DNA from: Pseudomonas sp. N40(2020)
Lineage (GTDB): Bacteria > Pseudomonadota > Gammaproteobacteria > Pseudomonadales > Pseudomonadaceae
Assembly (NCBI RefSeq): GCF_014472415.1
Contig: NZ_JACSZV010000058.1
Span: 1 to 32,332 of the forward strand
Direction: 5' to 3'
DNA: 32,332 bases
This document shows, piece by piece, positions 7,684 through 15,326 of the stretch. The translations under genes and the position numbers were made by a program. How positions within the stretch are numbered: the stretch's first letter is position 1; each line of letters starts with the position of its first letter. The notes under the pieces were generated by a model that worked only from the letters and a program-made list of their open reading frames with translations, had not been told where the DNA came from and searched no databases.

Positions 7684-8649
7684 TCACAGCAGCACCGCAA
7701 AATTCAACCGAAACTGCTGCGGCGTCACGCCCAACCTTCGATTGAACACACCGCGCATATGCTGCGCATCGCGGAATCCGCACTGATACGCCACAGTCTT
7801 CAGCGGCGCCGTGGTGCTTTCGAGCATCACCCGCGCCGCATCCACTCGCGCTCGCTCAACGAACTCCGCCGGCGTGACCTTCGCCTCCCGCGCAAACACT
7901 CGCGAGAAGTTACGCGCACTCATGTTCGCCGCATTCGCCAGATCGGCAATGGTCAGATCCCCGGTGAGATTGGCCAGCACGTACAACTGCACCATCGCCA
8001 CCGCCGACGTCGGCTCCGCGTGGGGCGTCAGGAACGGGCTGAACTGCGACTGCCCGCCCGAACGCTGGGTGAACACCACCAGCCGCTTGGCCACACTCAG
8101 CGCCACCTCCGCGCCGTGATCGCGGGCCAGCAGGTACAGCGACAGATCAATCCCCGCCGTCACCCCGGCCGAGGTGTAGAGCGCGCCGTCCTCGACATAC
8201 AAGCGATCCGCCTCCACCTGCGTCGATGGGCACAACTGCGCCAGGGCGTCGGCATCGTTCCAGTGCGTAGTGACCGTGCGCCCCTCGAGCAATCCCGCCC
8301 GCGCCAACATGAACGCGCCGTTGCAGATCGACCCGAAACGCCGTGCCCGCGCACAGGCTTCACGCAGCCAGGCATCGAAGGTCTTGCCGAAATCCATGAA
8401 CGGCAGGGTCGGCCCGCCAGCCACCAACAGCAAGTCATAGGCCTCAAGCGCTGCGCTGAAATGTCGGTGAGCATTCAGGGTCAGGCCGTTGGAGCATGCC
8501 ATCGGCCCGTGTTCGACACCTATCACGTCGAGGCGATAGTGATCCTCTGGCGCAAGAAAACGGTTGGCCTCGGCAAACACATCCATGGGCCCGCTGACGT
8601 CCAGCGATTGCACGCCGGGGAACACCACAATGGCGACGGTTTTGTTCAT
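7684..8649 (-). CDS. GlxA family transcriptional regulator (DJ-1/PfpI + AraC HTH)
   Basis: This 321-residue protein has two domains. Residues 1-190 are a DJ-1/PfpI-like class-I glutamine amidotransferase fold: AIVVFPGVQSLDVSGPMDVFAEAN at the start, DLLLVAGGP near 72-80, and GSICNGAFMLARAGLL with Cys109 at the nucleophile-elbow position. Residues about 225-315 are an AraC-type double helix-turn-helix (LTIADLANAANMSARNFSRVF, then VAYQCGFRDAQHMRGVF). In this class the first domain senses a ligand, often a quaternary amine or amino-acid derivative; the ligand here is unknown. It diverges from the HD-domain gene at 8960, which is therefore a candidate target. Confidence 0.9.
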   Translation of the reverse strand: MNKTVAIVVFPGVQSLDVSGPMDVFAEANRFLAPEDHYRLDVIGVEHGPMACSNGLTLNAHRHFSAALEAYDLLLVAGGPTLPFMDFGKTFDAWLREACARARRFGSICNGAFMLARAGLLEGRTVTTHWNDADALAQLCPSTQVEADRLYVEDGALYTSAGVTAGIDLSLYLLARDHGAEVALSVAKRLVVFTQRSGGQSQFSPFLTPHAEPTSAVAMVQLYVLANLTGDLTIADLANAANMSARNFSRVFAREAKVTPAEFVERARVDAARVMLESTTAPLKTVAYQCGFRDAQHMRGVFNRRLGVTPQQFRLNFAVLL

Positions 8650-8959
8650 CTCTCTCGCAAACTCCTCTGAACCTGTGGCGAGGGGATTTATCCCCGATCG
8701 GCTGCGCAGCAGTCGTAAATCCTGTAATCGCGTTTTAACTGATAAGCCTAATCAGCAGGTTCTGGGGCTGCTGCGCAACCCATCGGGGATAAATCCCCTC
8801 ACCACAATGAGTATCGCGATATCTCTCCCACTGGTGAGTTGGCACGATTTGCAGGTCGATTGGCAAGGATCGCAGCCATGGGTCGATTGTTGGTTTTGCA
8901 GCGCGGGAACAGACTTTCCTCATCGGCGCCACACCGGCGTTTTTCAAGAGGAAACTCTC
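8650..8959. other. Divergent intergenic region between GlxA-type regulator and HD hydrolase
   Basis: This 310-bp region holds no gene. Its left half is a REP pair of the GGGGATTTATCCCC family (8673-8806). The right half (about 8810-8950) should carry the promoter of the HD-domain gene. A TGGCAC...TTGCA string at 8840-8853 resembles a sigma-54 promoter, but its spacing is 2 bp too short. A ribosome binding site (AGAGGAAA, near 8947-8954) precedes the HD gene. Confidence 0.6.
8673..8806. repeat. REP-like inverted pair, TGTGGCGAGGGGATTTATCCCC family
   Basis: TGTGGCGAGGGGATTTATCC (from 8674) recurs inverted as GGATAAATCCCCTCACCACA (8786-8805). The inner part carries CTGCGCAGCAG- and CTGCTGCGCA-type complementary segments. 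The whole can fold into one long hairpin. A second copy of the family is at 20278-20413, so it is a dispersed repeat. Confidence 0.85.
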
Positions 8960-9601
8960 ATGAGCACCACCACTGCCGGCATCAAAATCCCTGACAGCGC
9001 CCTGGCCCGCGCGACCACCGAGTACATCCGCGACATCGAATCCGACCTGCTCTATCACCACTCGCGCCGGGTGTTTCTGTTCGGTGCATTGAGCGGTGAG
9101 CGTCAGCAACTGGCCTACGATCCGGAGCTGTTGTACGTCGGCGCGATGTTTCATGACCTTGGTCTGGTCGAAGGTCACCGCAGCGATGACGAACGTTTCG
9201 AGGTCGACGGCGCCAACGCCGCAGCGGCGTTTCTCAAGCCTTACGGGTTGAGCGATGACGACATCGAACAGGTCTGGCTGTCGATTGCCCTGCACACCAC
9301 GCCGGGCGTGCCCAAGCATTTGCGCCCGACCGTGGCGCTGGTGACGGCAGGCGTGGAAATGGATGTGCTGGGCATGGACTACGCGGCGTTCAGCAGCGTG
9401 CAGCGTGAAGCGGTGGTGCATGCGCATCCACGGGGGGAAGGTTTCAAGGAGTGCATCATCTGCGCCTTTGCCGATGGGCTGCGCCATCGTCCGCAGACCA
9501 CGTTCGGCAATGTGAAGACTGATGTGTTGAAGGATCAGGAACCGGGGTTCAAGCCGATGAACTTTGTCGAGGTCATCCGCCAATCACCCTGGACTGCATA
9601 A
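8960..9601 (+). CDS. HD domain-containing hydrolase, cyanamide hydratase-like
   Basis: The start at 8960 follows AGAGGAAA and gives 213 residues. The HD metal-binding signature is complete: His34 in YHHSRRVFLFG, His65-Asp66 in GAMFHDLGLV, His112 in ALHTTPG, and an aspartate (Asp131 region) in the following helices. The YHHSRRVFLFG opening and the LHTTPG segment resemble the cyanamide hydratase (DDI2-type) branch of HD proteins more than nucleotide phosphohydrolases. That is a recall-based inference, and the substrate could be another small nitrile-like or phosphate compound. It is divergent from the GlxA-type regulator and followed by a REP pair. Confidence 0.82.
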   Translation: MSTTTAGIKIPDSALARATTEYIRDIESDLLYHHSRRVFLFGALSGERQQLAYDPELLYVGAMFHDLGLVEGHRSDDERFEVDGANAAAAFLKPYGLSDDDIEQVWLSIALHTTPGVPKHLRPTVALVTAGVEMDVLGMDYAAFSSVQREAVVHAHPRGEGFKECIICAFADGLRHRPQTTFGNVKTDVLKDQEPGFKPMNFVEVIRQSPWTA

Positions 9602-9605
9602 AACG

Positions 9606-9702
9606 AAAGGTGGGAGCGAGCCTGCTCGCGAAAGCGGTGTATCAGTCAATATTTGAGTCGACTGATACTCCGTCTTCGCGAGCAGGCTCGCTCCCACATT
9701 TC
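9606..9702. repeat. REP inverted pair (BIME), GAGCAGGCTC family
   Basis: GGTGGGAGCGAGCCTGCTCG (9609-9628) is mirrored by CGAGCAGGCTCGCTCCCACA (9679-9698). An inner ATCAGTC/GACTGAT pair extends the hairpin. It sits between convergent genes, the HD hydrolase and spuH. Confidence 0.9.
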
Positions 9703-9744
9703 GATTTGTGGTTGGCCTCAAGACCGAGGCCAACCCGGTAGTGC

Positions 9745-10635
9745 TTACGCTGCTTCCGGCGCAGGCGCGCGGCGCGCGTCCGGCTGTTTCCACGAATCGG
9801 CAGCGCTTTCTTCGATGGCTTGCTGGATGGCTTTCTTGCGGGCTTCTTCGGCGCGGCGGCTGAAGAACCAGACCAGGAACGTCACGATCGATACCGCCAG
9901 CAGAATCAGGCTGGCCACGGCGTTGATCTCAGGCTTCACGCCCAGGCGCACCGCCGAGAACACTTCCATCGGCAAGGTCGTCGAACCCGGGCCGGAGACG
10001 AAGCTCGCCAGTACCAGGTCGTCCAGCGACAGTGCGAACGACATCATGCCGCCCGCCGCCAGCGACGGCGCGATCATCGGGATGGTGATCAGGAAGAACA
10101 CCTTCCACGGCCGCGCACCCAGGTCCATCGCCGCTTCTTCGATCGACAGGTCCAGCTCACGCAGACGCGCCGACACCACCACCGCCACATACGCCGCACA
10201 GAACGTCGTGTGGGCGATCCAGATGGTGACGATGCCACGTTCCTGCGGCCAGCCGATCATCTGCGCCATGGCCACGAACAGCAGCAACAGCGACAGACCA
10301 GTGATCACTTCCGGCATCACCAACGGTGCAGTGACCAGACCACCGAACAGCGTGCGGCCCTTGAAGTGGGTGATACGGGTCAGCACGAACGCGGCCAGCG
10401 TGCCCAGCGCCACCGCGGCAACCGCGGTGTAGCAGGCGATTTCCAGCGAGCGCAGCACCGAGCCCATCAGTTGGCTGTTGTCGAGCAGGCCGACGTACCA
10501 CTTGATCGACCAGCCGCCCCACACCGTCACCAGTTTCGAGGCGTTGAACGAGTAGATCACCAGGATCAGCATCGGCAGGTAGATGAACACCAAACCAACG
10601 ACCAGCATCAGGCTGGAGAAACGGATGCGCTTCAT
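9745..10635 (-). CDS. spuH: Polyamine ABC transporter permease SpuH (PotI-type)
   Basis: This 296-residue inner-membrane protein has six predicted membrane spans, beginning with LVVGLVFIYLPMLILVIYSF. The conserved cytoplasmic EAA loop, EEAAMDLGARPWKVFFLITIP, is near the centre and contacts the ATPase SpuF. It is the second permease of the putrescine/spermidine importer. Its ATG overlaps the spuG stop codon (ATGA at 10635-10632), implying translational coupling. The C-terminus has an extra charged/proline-rich tail (RRAPAPEAA). It is the last gene of the spu operon. Confidence 0.92.
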   Translation of the reverse strand: MKRIRFSSLMLVVGLVFIYLPMLILVIYSFNASKLVTVWGGWSIKWYVGLLDNSQLMGSVLRSLEIACYTAVAAVALGTLAAFVLTRITHFKGRTLFGGLVTAPLVMPEVITGLSLLLLFVAMAQMIGWPQERGIVTIWIAHTTFCAAYVAVVVSARLRELDLSIEEAAMDLGARPWKVFFLITIPMIAPSLAAGGMMSFALSLDDLVLASFVSGPGSTTLPMEVFSAVRLGVKPEINAVASLILLAVSIVTFLVWFFSRRAEEARKKAIQQAIEESAADSWKQPDARRAPAPEAA

Positions 10636-11552
10636 TCTTTACCCTCCATTTCCTTGGCCTGACTGCGGTTGAACAGAATGATCGGCACAATCAGGATCGC
10701 CAGCATCACCACCGCCAGGGCAGACGCCACCGGCCAGTCACGGTTATTGAAGAACTCTTGCCAGAGCACTTTACCGATCATCAGGGTTTCCGGGCCGCCG
10801 AGCAGTTCCGGGATCACGAACTCGCCTACCACAGGGATGAACACCAGCATGCAGCCGGCAATGATCCCGTTCTTGGACAGCGGAATGGTGATTTTCCAGA
10901 AGCTGTTGAAGGTGCTCGAACCGAGGTCGGAAGCCGCTTCCAGCAGACTGTTGTCGTGCTTCACCAGGTTGGCATACAGCGGCAGGATCATGAACGGCAG
11001 GTACGAATAGACCACGCCGATGTATACCGCGAGGTTGGTATTGAGGATCTGCAGCGGCTCGTCGATCAGGCCGATGCTCATCAGGAAACCATTGAGCAGA
11101 CCGTTGTTGCTGAGGATGCCCATCCACGCGTAAACGCGGATCAGGATCGCCGTCCAGGTCGGCATCATGATCAGCAGCACCAGCACCGTTTGCAGCTCTT
11201 TACGGGCGCTGGCGATGGCGTAGGCCATCGGGTAGCCGATCAGCAGGCAGAGGACGGTGCTGATCAGCGCCATCTTCAGCGAGCCAAGGTAGGCGGCGAT
11301 GTACAGCTCGTCGTCGCCGAGCATCGCGTAGTTGCCCAGGTTCAGCAGCAGTTGCAGCTTCTGCTCGGCAAACGTGTAGATCTCGGTATACGGCGGAATG
11401 GCCACGTCGGCTTCGGCGAAGCTGATCTTCAGGACGATGAAGAACGGCAACATGAAGAACAGGAACAGCCAGATGAACGGAACCCCGATGACCAATTGGC
11501 GGCCATTGGGAATTATTCGGTTGAGCCGTCGTTTGAACTTGCGCATGTTCAT
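10632..11552 (-). CDS. spuG: Polyamine ABC transporter permease SpuG (PotH-type)
   Basis: This 306-residue membrane protein starts MNMRKFKRR, with a basic N-terminus before the first span (LVIGVPFIWLFLFFMLPFF). A large periplasmic loop follows, then five further spans. The EAA motif is LLEAASDLGSSTFNSFWKITIPLSKNG. It pairs with SpuH to form the translocation channel. The start at 11552 overlaps the spuF stop as ATGA (11552-11549). A longer frame from 11588 would run into spuF and is rejected. Confidence 0.92.
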   Translation of the reverse strand: MNMRKFKRRLNRIIPNGRQLVIGVPFIWLFLFFMLPFFIVLKISFAEADVAIPPYTEIYTFAEQKLQLLLNLGNYAMLGDDELYIAAYLGSLKMALISTVLCLLIGYPMAYAIASARKELQTVLVLLIMMPTWTAILIRVYAWMGILSNNGLLNGFLMSIGLIDEPLQILNTNLAVYIGVVYSYLPFMILPLYANLVKHDNSLLEAASDLGSSTFNSFWKITIPLSKNGIIAGCMLVFIPVVGEFVIPELLGGPETLMIGKVLWQEFFNNRDWPVASALAVVMLAILIVPIILFNRSQAKEMEGKE

Positions 11553-12691
11553 GAGCGAAGTACCACGCCGCTGTCGTCTTCCCACCACACGTAAACCTGA
11601 TCACCCCAGGTTGGACGGGCGCCACGGCGCTCGGCGTTGGCGACAAACGACTGCACCAGTTTGCCGCTCGGCAATTCGACGTAGAACACCGAATGCCCGC
11701 CGAGGTAGGCGATGTCGTGCACCTTGCCGCTCGACCAGTTGTATTCGCAGGTCGGTTGATCGGCAGTGACCAGCAGCTTCTCCGGACGGATCGCGTAGGT
11801 GACCGACTTGTCCTGCACCGAAGTGCTGATGCCGTGGCCGACGTAGATCTGCCGGTCGAGATCCTTGCAGGTGATCGTCGCGTGGCCCTCGGCGTCGTCG
11901 ATCACTTCGCCTTCGAAGATGTTGACGTTGCCGATGAATTCGCAGACCAGGCGGCTGGTCGGGGTTTCGTAGATGTCGATCGGGCTACCGATCTGGGCGA
12001 TCCAGCCCAGGTGCATGATCGCAATGCGCTCGGCCATGGTCATGGCCTCTTCCTGGTCGTGGGTCACCATCACGCAGGTCACGCCGACGCGCTCGATGAT
12101 TTCCACCAGCTCCAGTTGCATCTGCGAACGCAGTTTCTTGTCCAGTGCGCCCATCGGTTCGTCGAGCAGCAGCAGTTTCGGCCGCTTGGCCAGCGAACGG
12201 GCCAGCGCCACACGCTGACGCTGACCACCAGACAATTGATGCGGCTTGCGCTTGGCGTACTGGCTCATCTGTACCAGTTTGAGCATCTCGGCCACACGGG
12301 CTTCGACTTCAGCCTTGGGAATCTTGTCCTGCTGCAGGCCGAAGGCGATGTTCTGCGCCACGGTCATGTGCGGGAACAAAGCGTAGGACTGGAACATCAT
12401 GTTGATCGGACGTTCGTACGGCGGCATGTCGGTGATGTCGACGCCGTCGAGGAAAATGCGCCCCTCCGTGGGCCGTTCGAACCCTGCCAGCATCCGCAGC
12501 AGAGTGGATTTGCCCGATCCCGAACCGCCGAGCAGGGCGAAAATTTCGCCCTTTTTGATTTCCAGGGACACATCGTCCACGGCAATCGTCTCGTCGAACT
12601 TCTTCGTGACCCGGTCGATTTTGACCAGCACCTGTTTAGGTGTCTGGTCGCCCTCGAGGGCTTTCTTGTAGGCGCCGGAGGCAACTGCCAT
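11549..12691 (-). CDS. spuF: Polyamine ABC transporter ATP-binding protein SpuF (PotA/PotG-type)
   Basis: This 380-residue cytoplasmic ATPase has Walker A GGSGSGKST (residues 55-63), Q-loop MFQSYALFPHMT (99-110), signature LSGGQRQR (153-160), Walker B LLLLDEP (173-179) and the H-loop in VMVTHDQEEAM. A C-terminal TOBE-type regulatory domain (about 290-380) is marked by YAIRPEKL, as in CUT1/polyamine importers. It energises SpuG/SpuH. It lies 66 bp after spuE in the same transcript. Confidence 0.93.
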   Translation of the reverse strand: MAVASGAYKKALEGDQTPKQVLVKIDRVTKKFDETIAVDDVSLEIKKGEIFALLGGSGSGKSTLLRMLAGFERPTEGRIFLDGVDITDMPPYERPINMMFQSYALFPHMTVAQNIAFGLQQDKIPKAEVEARVAEMLKLVQMSQYAKRKPHQLSGGQRQRVALARSLAKRPKLLLLDEPMGALDKKLRSQMQLELVEIIERVGVTCVMVTHDQEEAMTMAERIAIMHLGWIAQIGSPIDIYETPTSRLVCEFIGNVNIFEGEVIDDAEGHATITCKDLDRQIYVGHGISTSVQDKSVTYAIRPEKLLVTADQPTCEYNWSSGKVHDIAYLGGHSVFYVELPSGKLVQSFVANAERRGARPTWGDQVYVWWEDDSGVVLRS

Positions 12692-12757
12692 TTACGAAAC
12701 TCCCAGAAAAAAAGAGTGCAGTTCGCCCAATGCGGACGAACCCAGGATAGTTGTGCC

Positions 12758-13855
12758 TTATTTGCCCGACTTGACCTTGGTCCAGCTACGGGTCATCAAA
12801 CGCTGAATATTGGGTGGCAACTCGGTCGACACGTAGGTCTTGTCGAGGACTGCTTGCGGTGGATAAACCGCTTCGTCGGTGCGAATGGACTGCTCCATCA
12901 GCTTGTCCGAACCCGGGTTGGGGTTGGCGTAACCGACATAATCACTGACCTGGGCGATCACCTCAGGTTTCAGCAAATAATTGATGAAGGCGTGGGCTTC
13001 TTTGACGTTGGACGAGTCCTTGGGAATCGCCAGCATGTCGAACCACAGCGCGCCGCCTTCTTTCGGGATCGAGTAGGCGATGTTCACGCCCTTCTTGGCT
13101 TCCTCAGCGCGATTCTTGGCCTGGAAGATGTCACCGGAGAAACCGATGGCTACGCAGATGTCGCCGTTGGCCAGGTCGCCGATGTATTTGGACGAGTGGA
13201 AGTAGGTCACGTAAGGGCGCACCGCGAGCAGTTTGGCGGTGGCTTTTTCGTAGTCTTTGGTGTTGGTGCTGTTGGCGTTCAGGCCCATGTAGTTGAGCAC
13301 GGTCGGCATCATTTCATCGGCCGAATCGAGGAACGCTACGCCGCAGCTGTGCAGCTTCTTGATGTTTTCCGGTTCGAACAGCACGGCCCAGGAATCGATC
13401 TTGTCGACGCCCAGCACGGCTTTGACTTTATCGACGTTGTAACCGATGCCGTTGGTGCCCCACAGATAAGGCACAGCGTACAGGTTGCCCGGATCGTTCT
13501 GCTCCAGACGCTTGAGCAGCACAGGGTCGAGGTTGGAATAGTTCGGCAGCTGCGTCTTGTCGAGCTTCTGGAACGCGCCCGCCTTGATCTGCTTGCCAAG
13601 GAAATGGTTCGACGGCACGACCACGTCGTAACCGGTACGCCCGGCCAGCAGCTTGCCTTCCAGGGTCTCGTTGGAGTCGAACACGTCGTAGACCGGCTTG
13701 ATCCCGGACGCTTTCTCGAAGTCGGCCAGAGTGGTCTCGCCGATGTAATCGGACCAGTTATAAATATGCACCGTACCGGCGGCTTGGGCACCGACAGCAA
13801 TCGTCAGGCCGGCAGTGGCCAGCAGGGCTTTGCGCAAAGAAGAAAAAATAGGCAA
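12758..13855 (-). CDS. spuE: Periplasmic polyamine-binding protein SpuE (PotF-type)
   Basis: A TTG start at 13855 is chosen. AGAGGA lies 7 nt upstream, and translation from it gives a normal 25-26 residue signal peptide (ending GAQA). The upstream ATG in frame would add 24 residues with no signal character. The mature protein opens AGTVHIYNWSDYIGET, then YDVFDSNETLEGKLLAG and VVVPSNHFLGKQI, and later FHSSKYIGDLANGDICVAIGFSGD and WFDMLAIPKD, all typical of PotF/SpuD/SpuE. The tryptophan/aspartate of NWSDY and the later aromatic and acidic residues form the polyamine pocket in solved relatives. LWGTNGIGYNV is like SpuE of P. aeruginosa, the spermidine-preferring protein. Length is 365 residues, normal for the family. 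Confidence 0.88.
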   Translation of the reverse strand: MPIFSSLRKALLATAGLTIAVGAQAAGTVHIYNWSDYIGETTLADFEKASGIKPVYDVFDSNETLEGKLLAGRTGYDVVVPSNHFLGKQIKAGAFQKLDKTQLPNYSNLDPVLLKRLEQNDPGNLYAVPYLWGTNGIGYNVDKVKAVLGVDKIDSWAVLFEPENIKKLHSCGVAFLDSADEMMPTVLNYMGLNANSTNTKDYEKATAKLLAVRPYVTYFHSSKYIGDLANGDICVAIGFSGDIFQAKNRAEEAKKGVNIAYSIPKEGGALWFDMLAIPKDSSNVKEAHAFINYLLKPEVIAQVSDYVGYANPNPGSDKLMEQSIRTDEAVYPPQAVLDKTYVSTELPPNIQRLMTRSWTKVKSGK

Positions 13856-13990
13856 GTGGAGGTCCTCTAAATTAGTTGGGCCCAAGTTGCCCCGCGCTGC
13901 ATGACAGCCATGGCTGCCCGGCAACAAAACCGGCGCGCAACTTACCCTCGAAAAACCGTTCCAGCAAAACTTTCTGTCATTTAATTATCC

Positions 13991-14023
13991 CGCTGGCCGC
14001 CGTCGCGGGGACGACGGCCAGCG
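13991..14023 (-). terminator. Intergenic hairpin between spuD and spuE (attenuator or mRNA stabiliser)
   Basis: CGCTGGCCGCCGTC pairs with GACGACGGCCAGCG, 14-bp arms with one mismatch and a 5-nt loop. It lies 19 bp after the spuD stop. Read on the minus strand there is no strong U-tract after it, so partial termination or protection of the spuD mRNA 3' end is more likely than full termination. This would raise binding-protein levels over downstream genes. Confidence 0.6.
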
Positions 14024-14042
14024 GTTGCTGCTTCAAACCGGC

Positions 14043-15155
14043 TTATTTACCGGATTTGATTTTGGTCCAGCTGCGAGTGATCAGGCGCAGGGTGGCGGCA
14101 TCCAGATCGCTGATCGCGTAGAGCTGTTTCTTCACTTCAGCCGACGGATAGATGCTCGGATCGCTGGTGATGTCTTTGTCCACCAGCGGCGTGGCCGCCT
14201 TGTTGCCGTTCGGGAAGCGTACGGCGTTGGTGATCCCGGCCATCACTTCTGGCTCAAGCAGGTAGTTCATGAATTTGTAAGCGGCTTCGACGTTTTCGGC
14301 ATCCTTGGGAATGGCGACCATGTCGTAGAAAGTACCGGCGCCTTCTTTCGGAATGGTGTAGGCCAGCTTGACCTTGTCACCAGCTTCCTGGGCGCGGGTC
14401 TTGGATTGTTCCAGGTCACCCGAGTAACCGACCGCCACGCAGATGTTGCCGTTGGCCAGATCGGAGATGTACTTGGAGGAATGGAAGTAGGCAACCGAAG
14501 GACGAATCTTCAGGAACAGATCTTCGGCGGCTTTCAGATCAGCCTTGTCCTTGCTGTTGGTCGGTTTGCCCAGATAGTGCAGAGCCGCCGGAATCATTTC
14601 GGTCGGGGCGTCGAGGAAGCTTACGCCGCAGCTTTTGAGTTTCTCGATGTTTTCAGGCTTGAACACGATGTCCCAGGAATCGATCTTGTCGATGCCCAAC
14701 GCAGCCTTGACCTTCGCCGGGTTGTAGCCGATCCCGATCGAGCCCCACATGTACGGGAACGCGTGCTTGTTGCCCTGGTCGCTGGCATCGCCAACGGCCT
14801 TGAGCAGGTCTTCGTCGAGGTTCTTCCAGTTCGGCAGCTTGGACTTGTCCAGCTCCTGGTAAACACCGGCCTTGATCTGCTTGGCGAGGAAGTTGTTGGA
14901 AGGCACCACAATGTCGTAACCGGATTTACCAGCCAGCAGCTTGGCTTCCAGGGTTTCGTTGCTGTCGAATACGTCGTAGACGACTTTGATCCCGGTGGCC
15001 TTCTCAAAGTTGGCGACCGTGTCCGGCGCGATGTAGTCGGACCAGTTATAGACGTGCAATACCTTGTCGTCCGCCTGAACCGCACCCGCCATCATGCCCG
15101 CCATGGACAGCGCGAGAAGTGTCTTGCCAGCAAGCTTTTTACCTAATGCCTTCAT
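14043..15155 (-). CDS. spuD: Periplasmic putrescine-binding protein SpuD (PotF-type)
   Basis: This 370-residue protein has a signal peptide ending AVQA (about residue 28). The mature part starts DDKVLHVYNWSDYIAPDT, then VVYDVFDSNETLEAKLLAGKSGYDIVVPSNNFLAKQIKAGVYQELDKSKLPNW in order. YMWGSIGIGYN and FHSSKYISDLANGNICVAVGYSGD follow, and it ends RSWTKIKSGK. These landmarks match P. aeruginosa SpuD, the putrescine-specific receptor. It is a paralogue of SpuE downstream. GGAG (15164-15167) precedes the start, and an A-rich AANAANAA match lies just upstream of it. Confidence 0.92.
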   Translation of the reverse strand: MKALGKKLAGKTLLALSMAGMMAGAVQADDKVLHVYNWSDYIAPDTVANFEKATGIKVVYDVFDSNETLEAKLLAGKSGYDIVVPSNNFLAKQIKAGVYQELDKSKLPNWKNLDEDLLKAVGDASDQGNKHAFPYMWGSIGIGYNPAKVKAALGIDKIDSWDIVFKPENIEKLKSCGVSFLDAPTEMIPAALHYLGKPTNSKDKADLKAAEDLFLKIRPSVAYFHSSKYISDLANGNICVAVGYSGDLEQSKTRAQEAGDKVKLAYTIPKEGAGTFYDMVAIPKDAENVEAAYKFMNYLLEPEVMAGITNAVRFPNGNKAATPLVDKDITSDPSIYPSAEVKKQLYAISDLDAATLRLITRSWTKIKSGK

Positions 15156-15173
15156 GCGTCATGCTCCAAATTT

Positions 15174-15181
15174 TTCTTTTT
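15174..15181 (-). promoter_or_regulatory. Candidate Hfq/Crc A-rich motif upstream of spuD
   Basis: On the transcript strand the sequence AAAAAGAA fits the AANAANAA pattern bound by Hfq with Crc in pseudomonads. It lies 7 nt upstream of the GGAG ribosome binding site of spuD. The stretch is generally A-rich, so the match is less specific than at spuI. Confidence 0.4.
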
Positions 15182-15249
15182 TGAACCACTTTGTTCAGCG
15201 GCCGAACCCGGACAACTGGAACCGCGGCTAGTCTGGCAAGATCCGAGGC

Positions 15250-15319
15250 GGTCTTTCAAGAAAAGACCAGCCTTTCTGACAGCTTCGAGCGAGTGCGCCG
15301 CAGCTCCCCCGCTCGAAGC
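15250..15319 (-). terminator. Two hairpins in the spuC-spuD gap
   Basis: The first hairpin met by polymerase is GCTTCGAGCG (15282-15291) with CGCTCGAAGC (15310-15319), a perfect 10-bp stem with an 18-nt loop. The second is GGTCTTT (15250-15256) with AAAGACC (15262-15268). They lie in the 171-bp gap after spuC. No long U-tract follows, so attenuation or RNA processing is more likely than complete termination. Confidence 0.5.
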
Positions 15320-15326
15320 CTAGCAC

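Noticed and set aside
8840..8853. Possible sigma-54 promoter (TGGCAC...TTGCA) before the HD hydrolase
   Set aside because: The GG and GC doublets are 2 bp closer than sigma-54 requires, and no activator gene of the NtrC type is nearby.
11693..13870. 725-codon plus-strand open frame across spuF and spuE
   Set aside because: It is a shadow of the two minus-strand genes and shows no domain, signal peptide or ribosome binding site.
13856..13927. Upstream ATG at 13927 as the spuE start
   Set aside because: The added 24 residues have no signal-peptide character, and the TTG at 13855 has a well-placed AGAGGA ribosome binding site.
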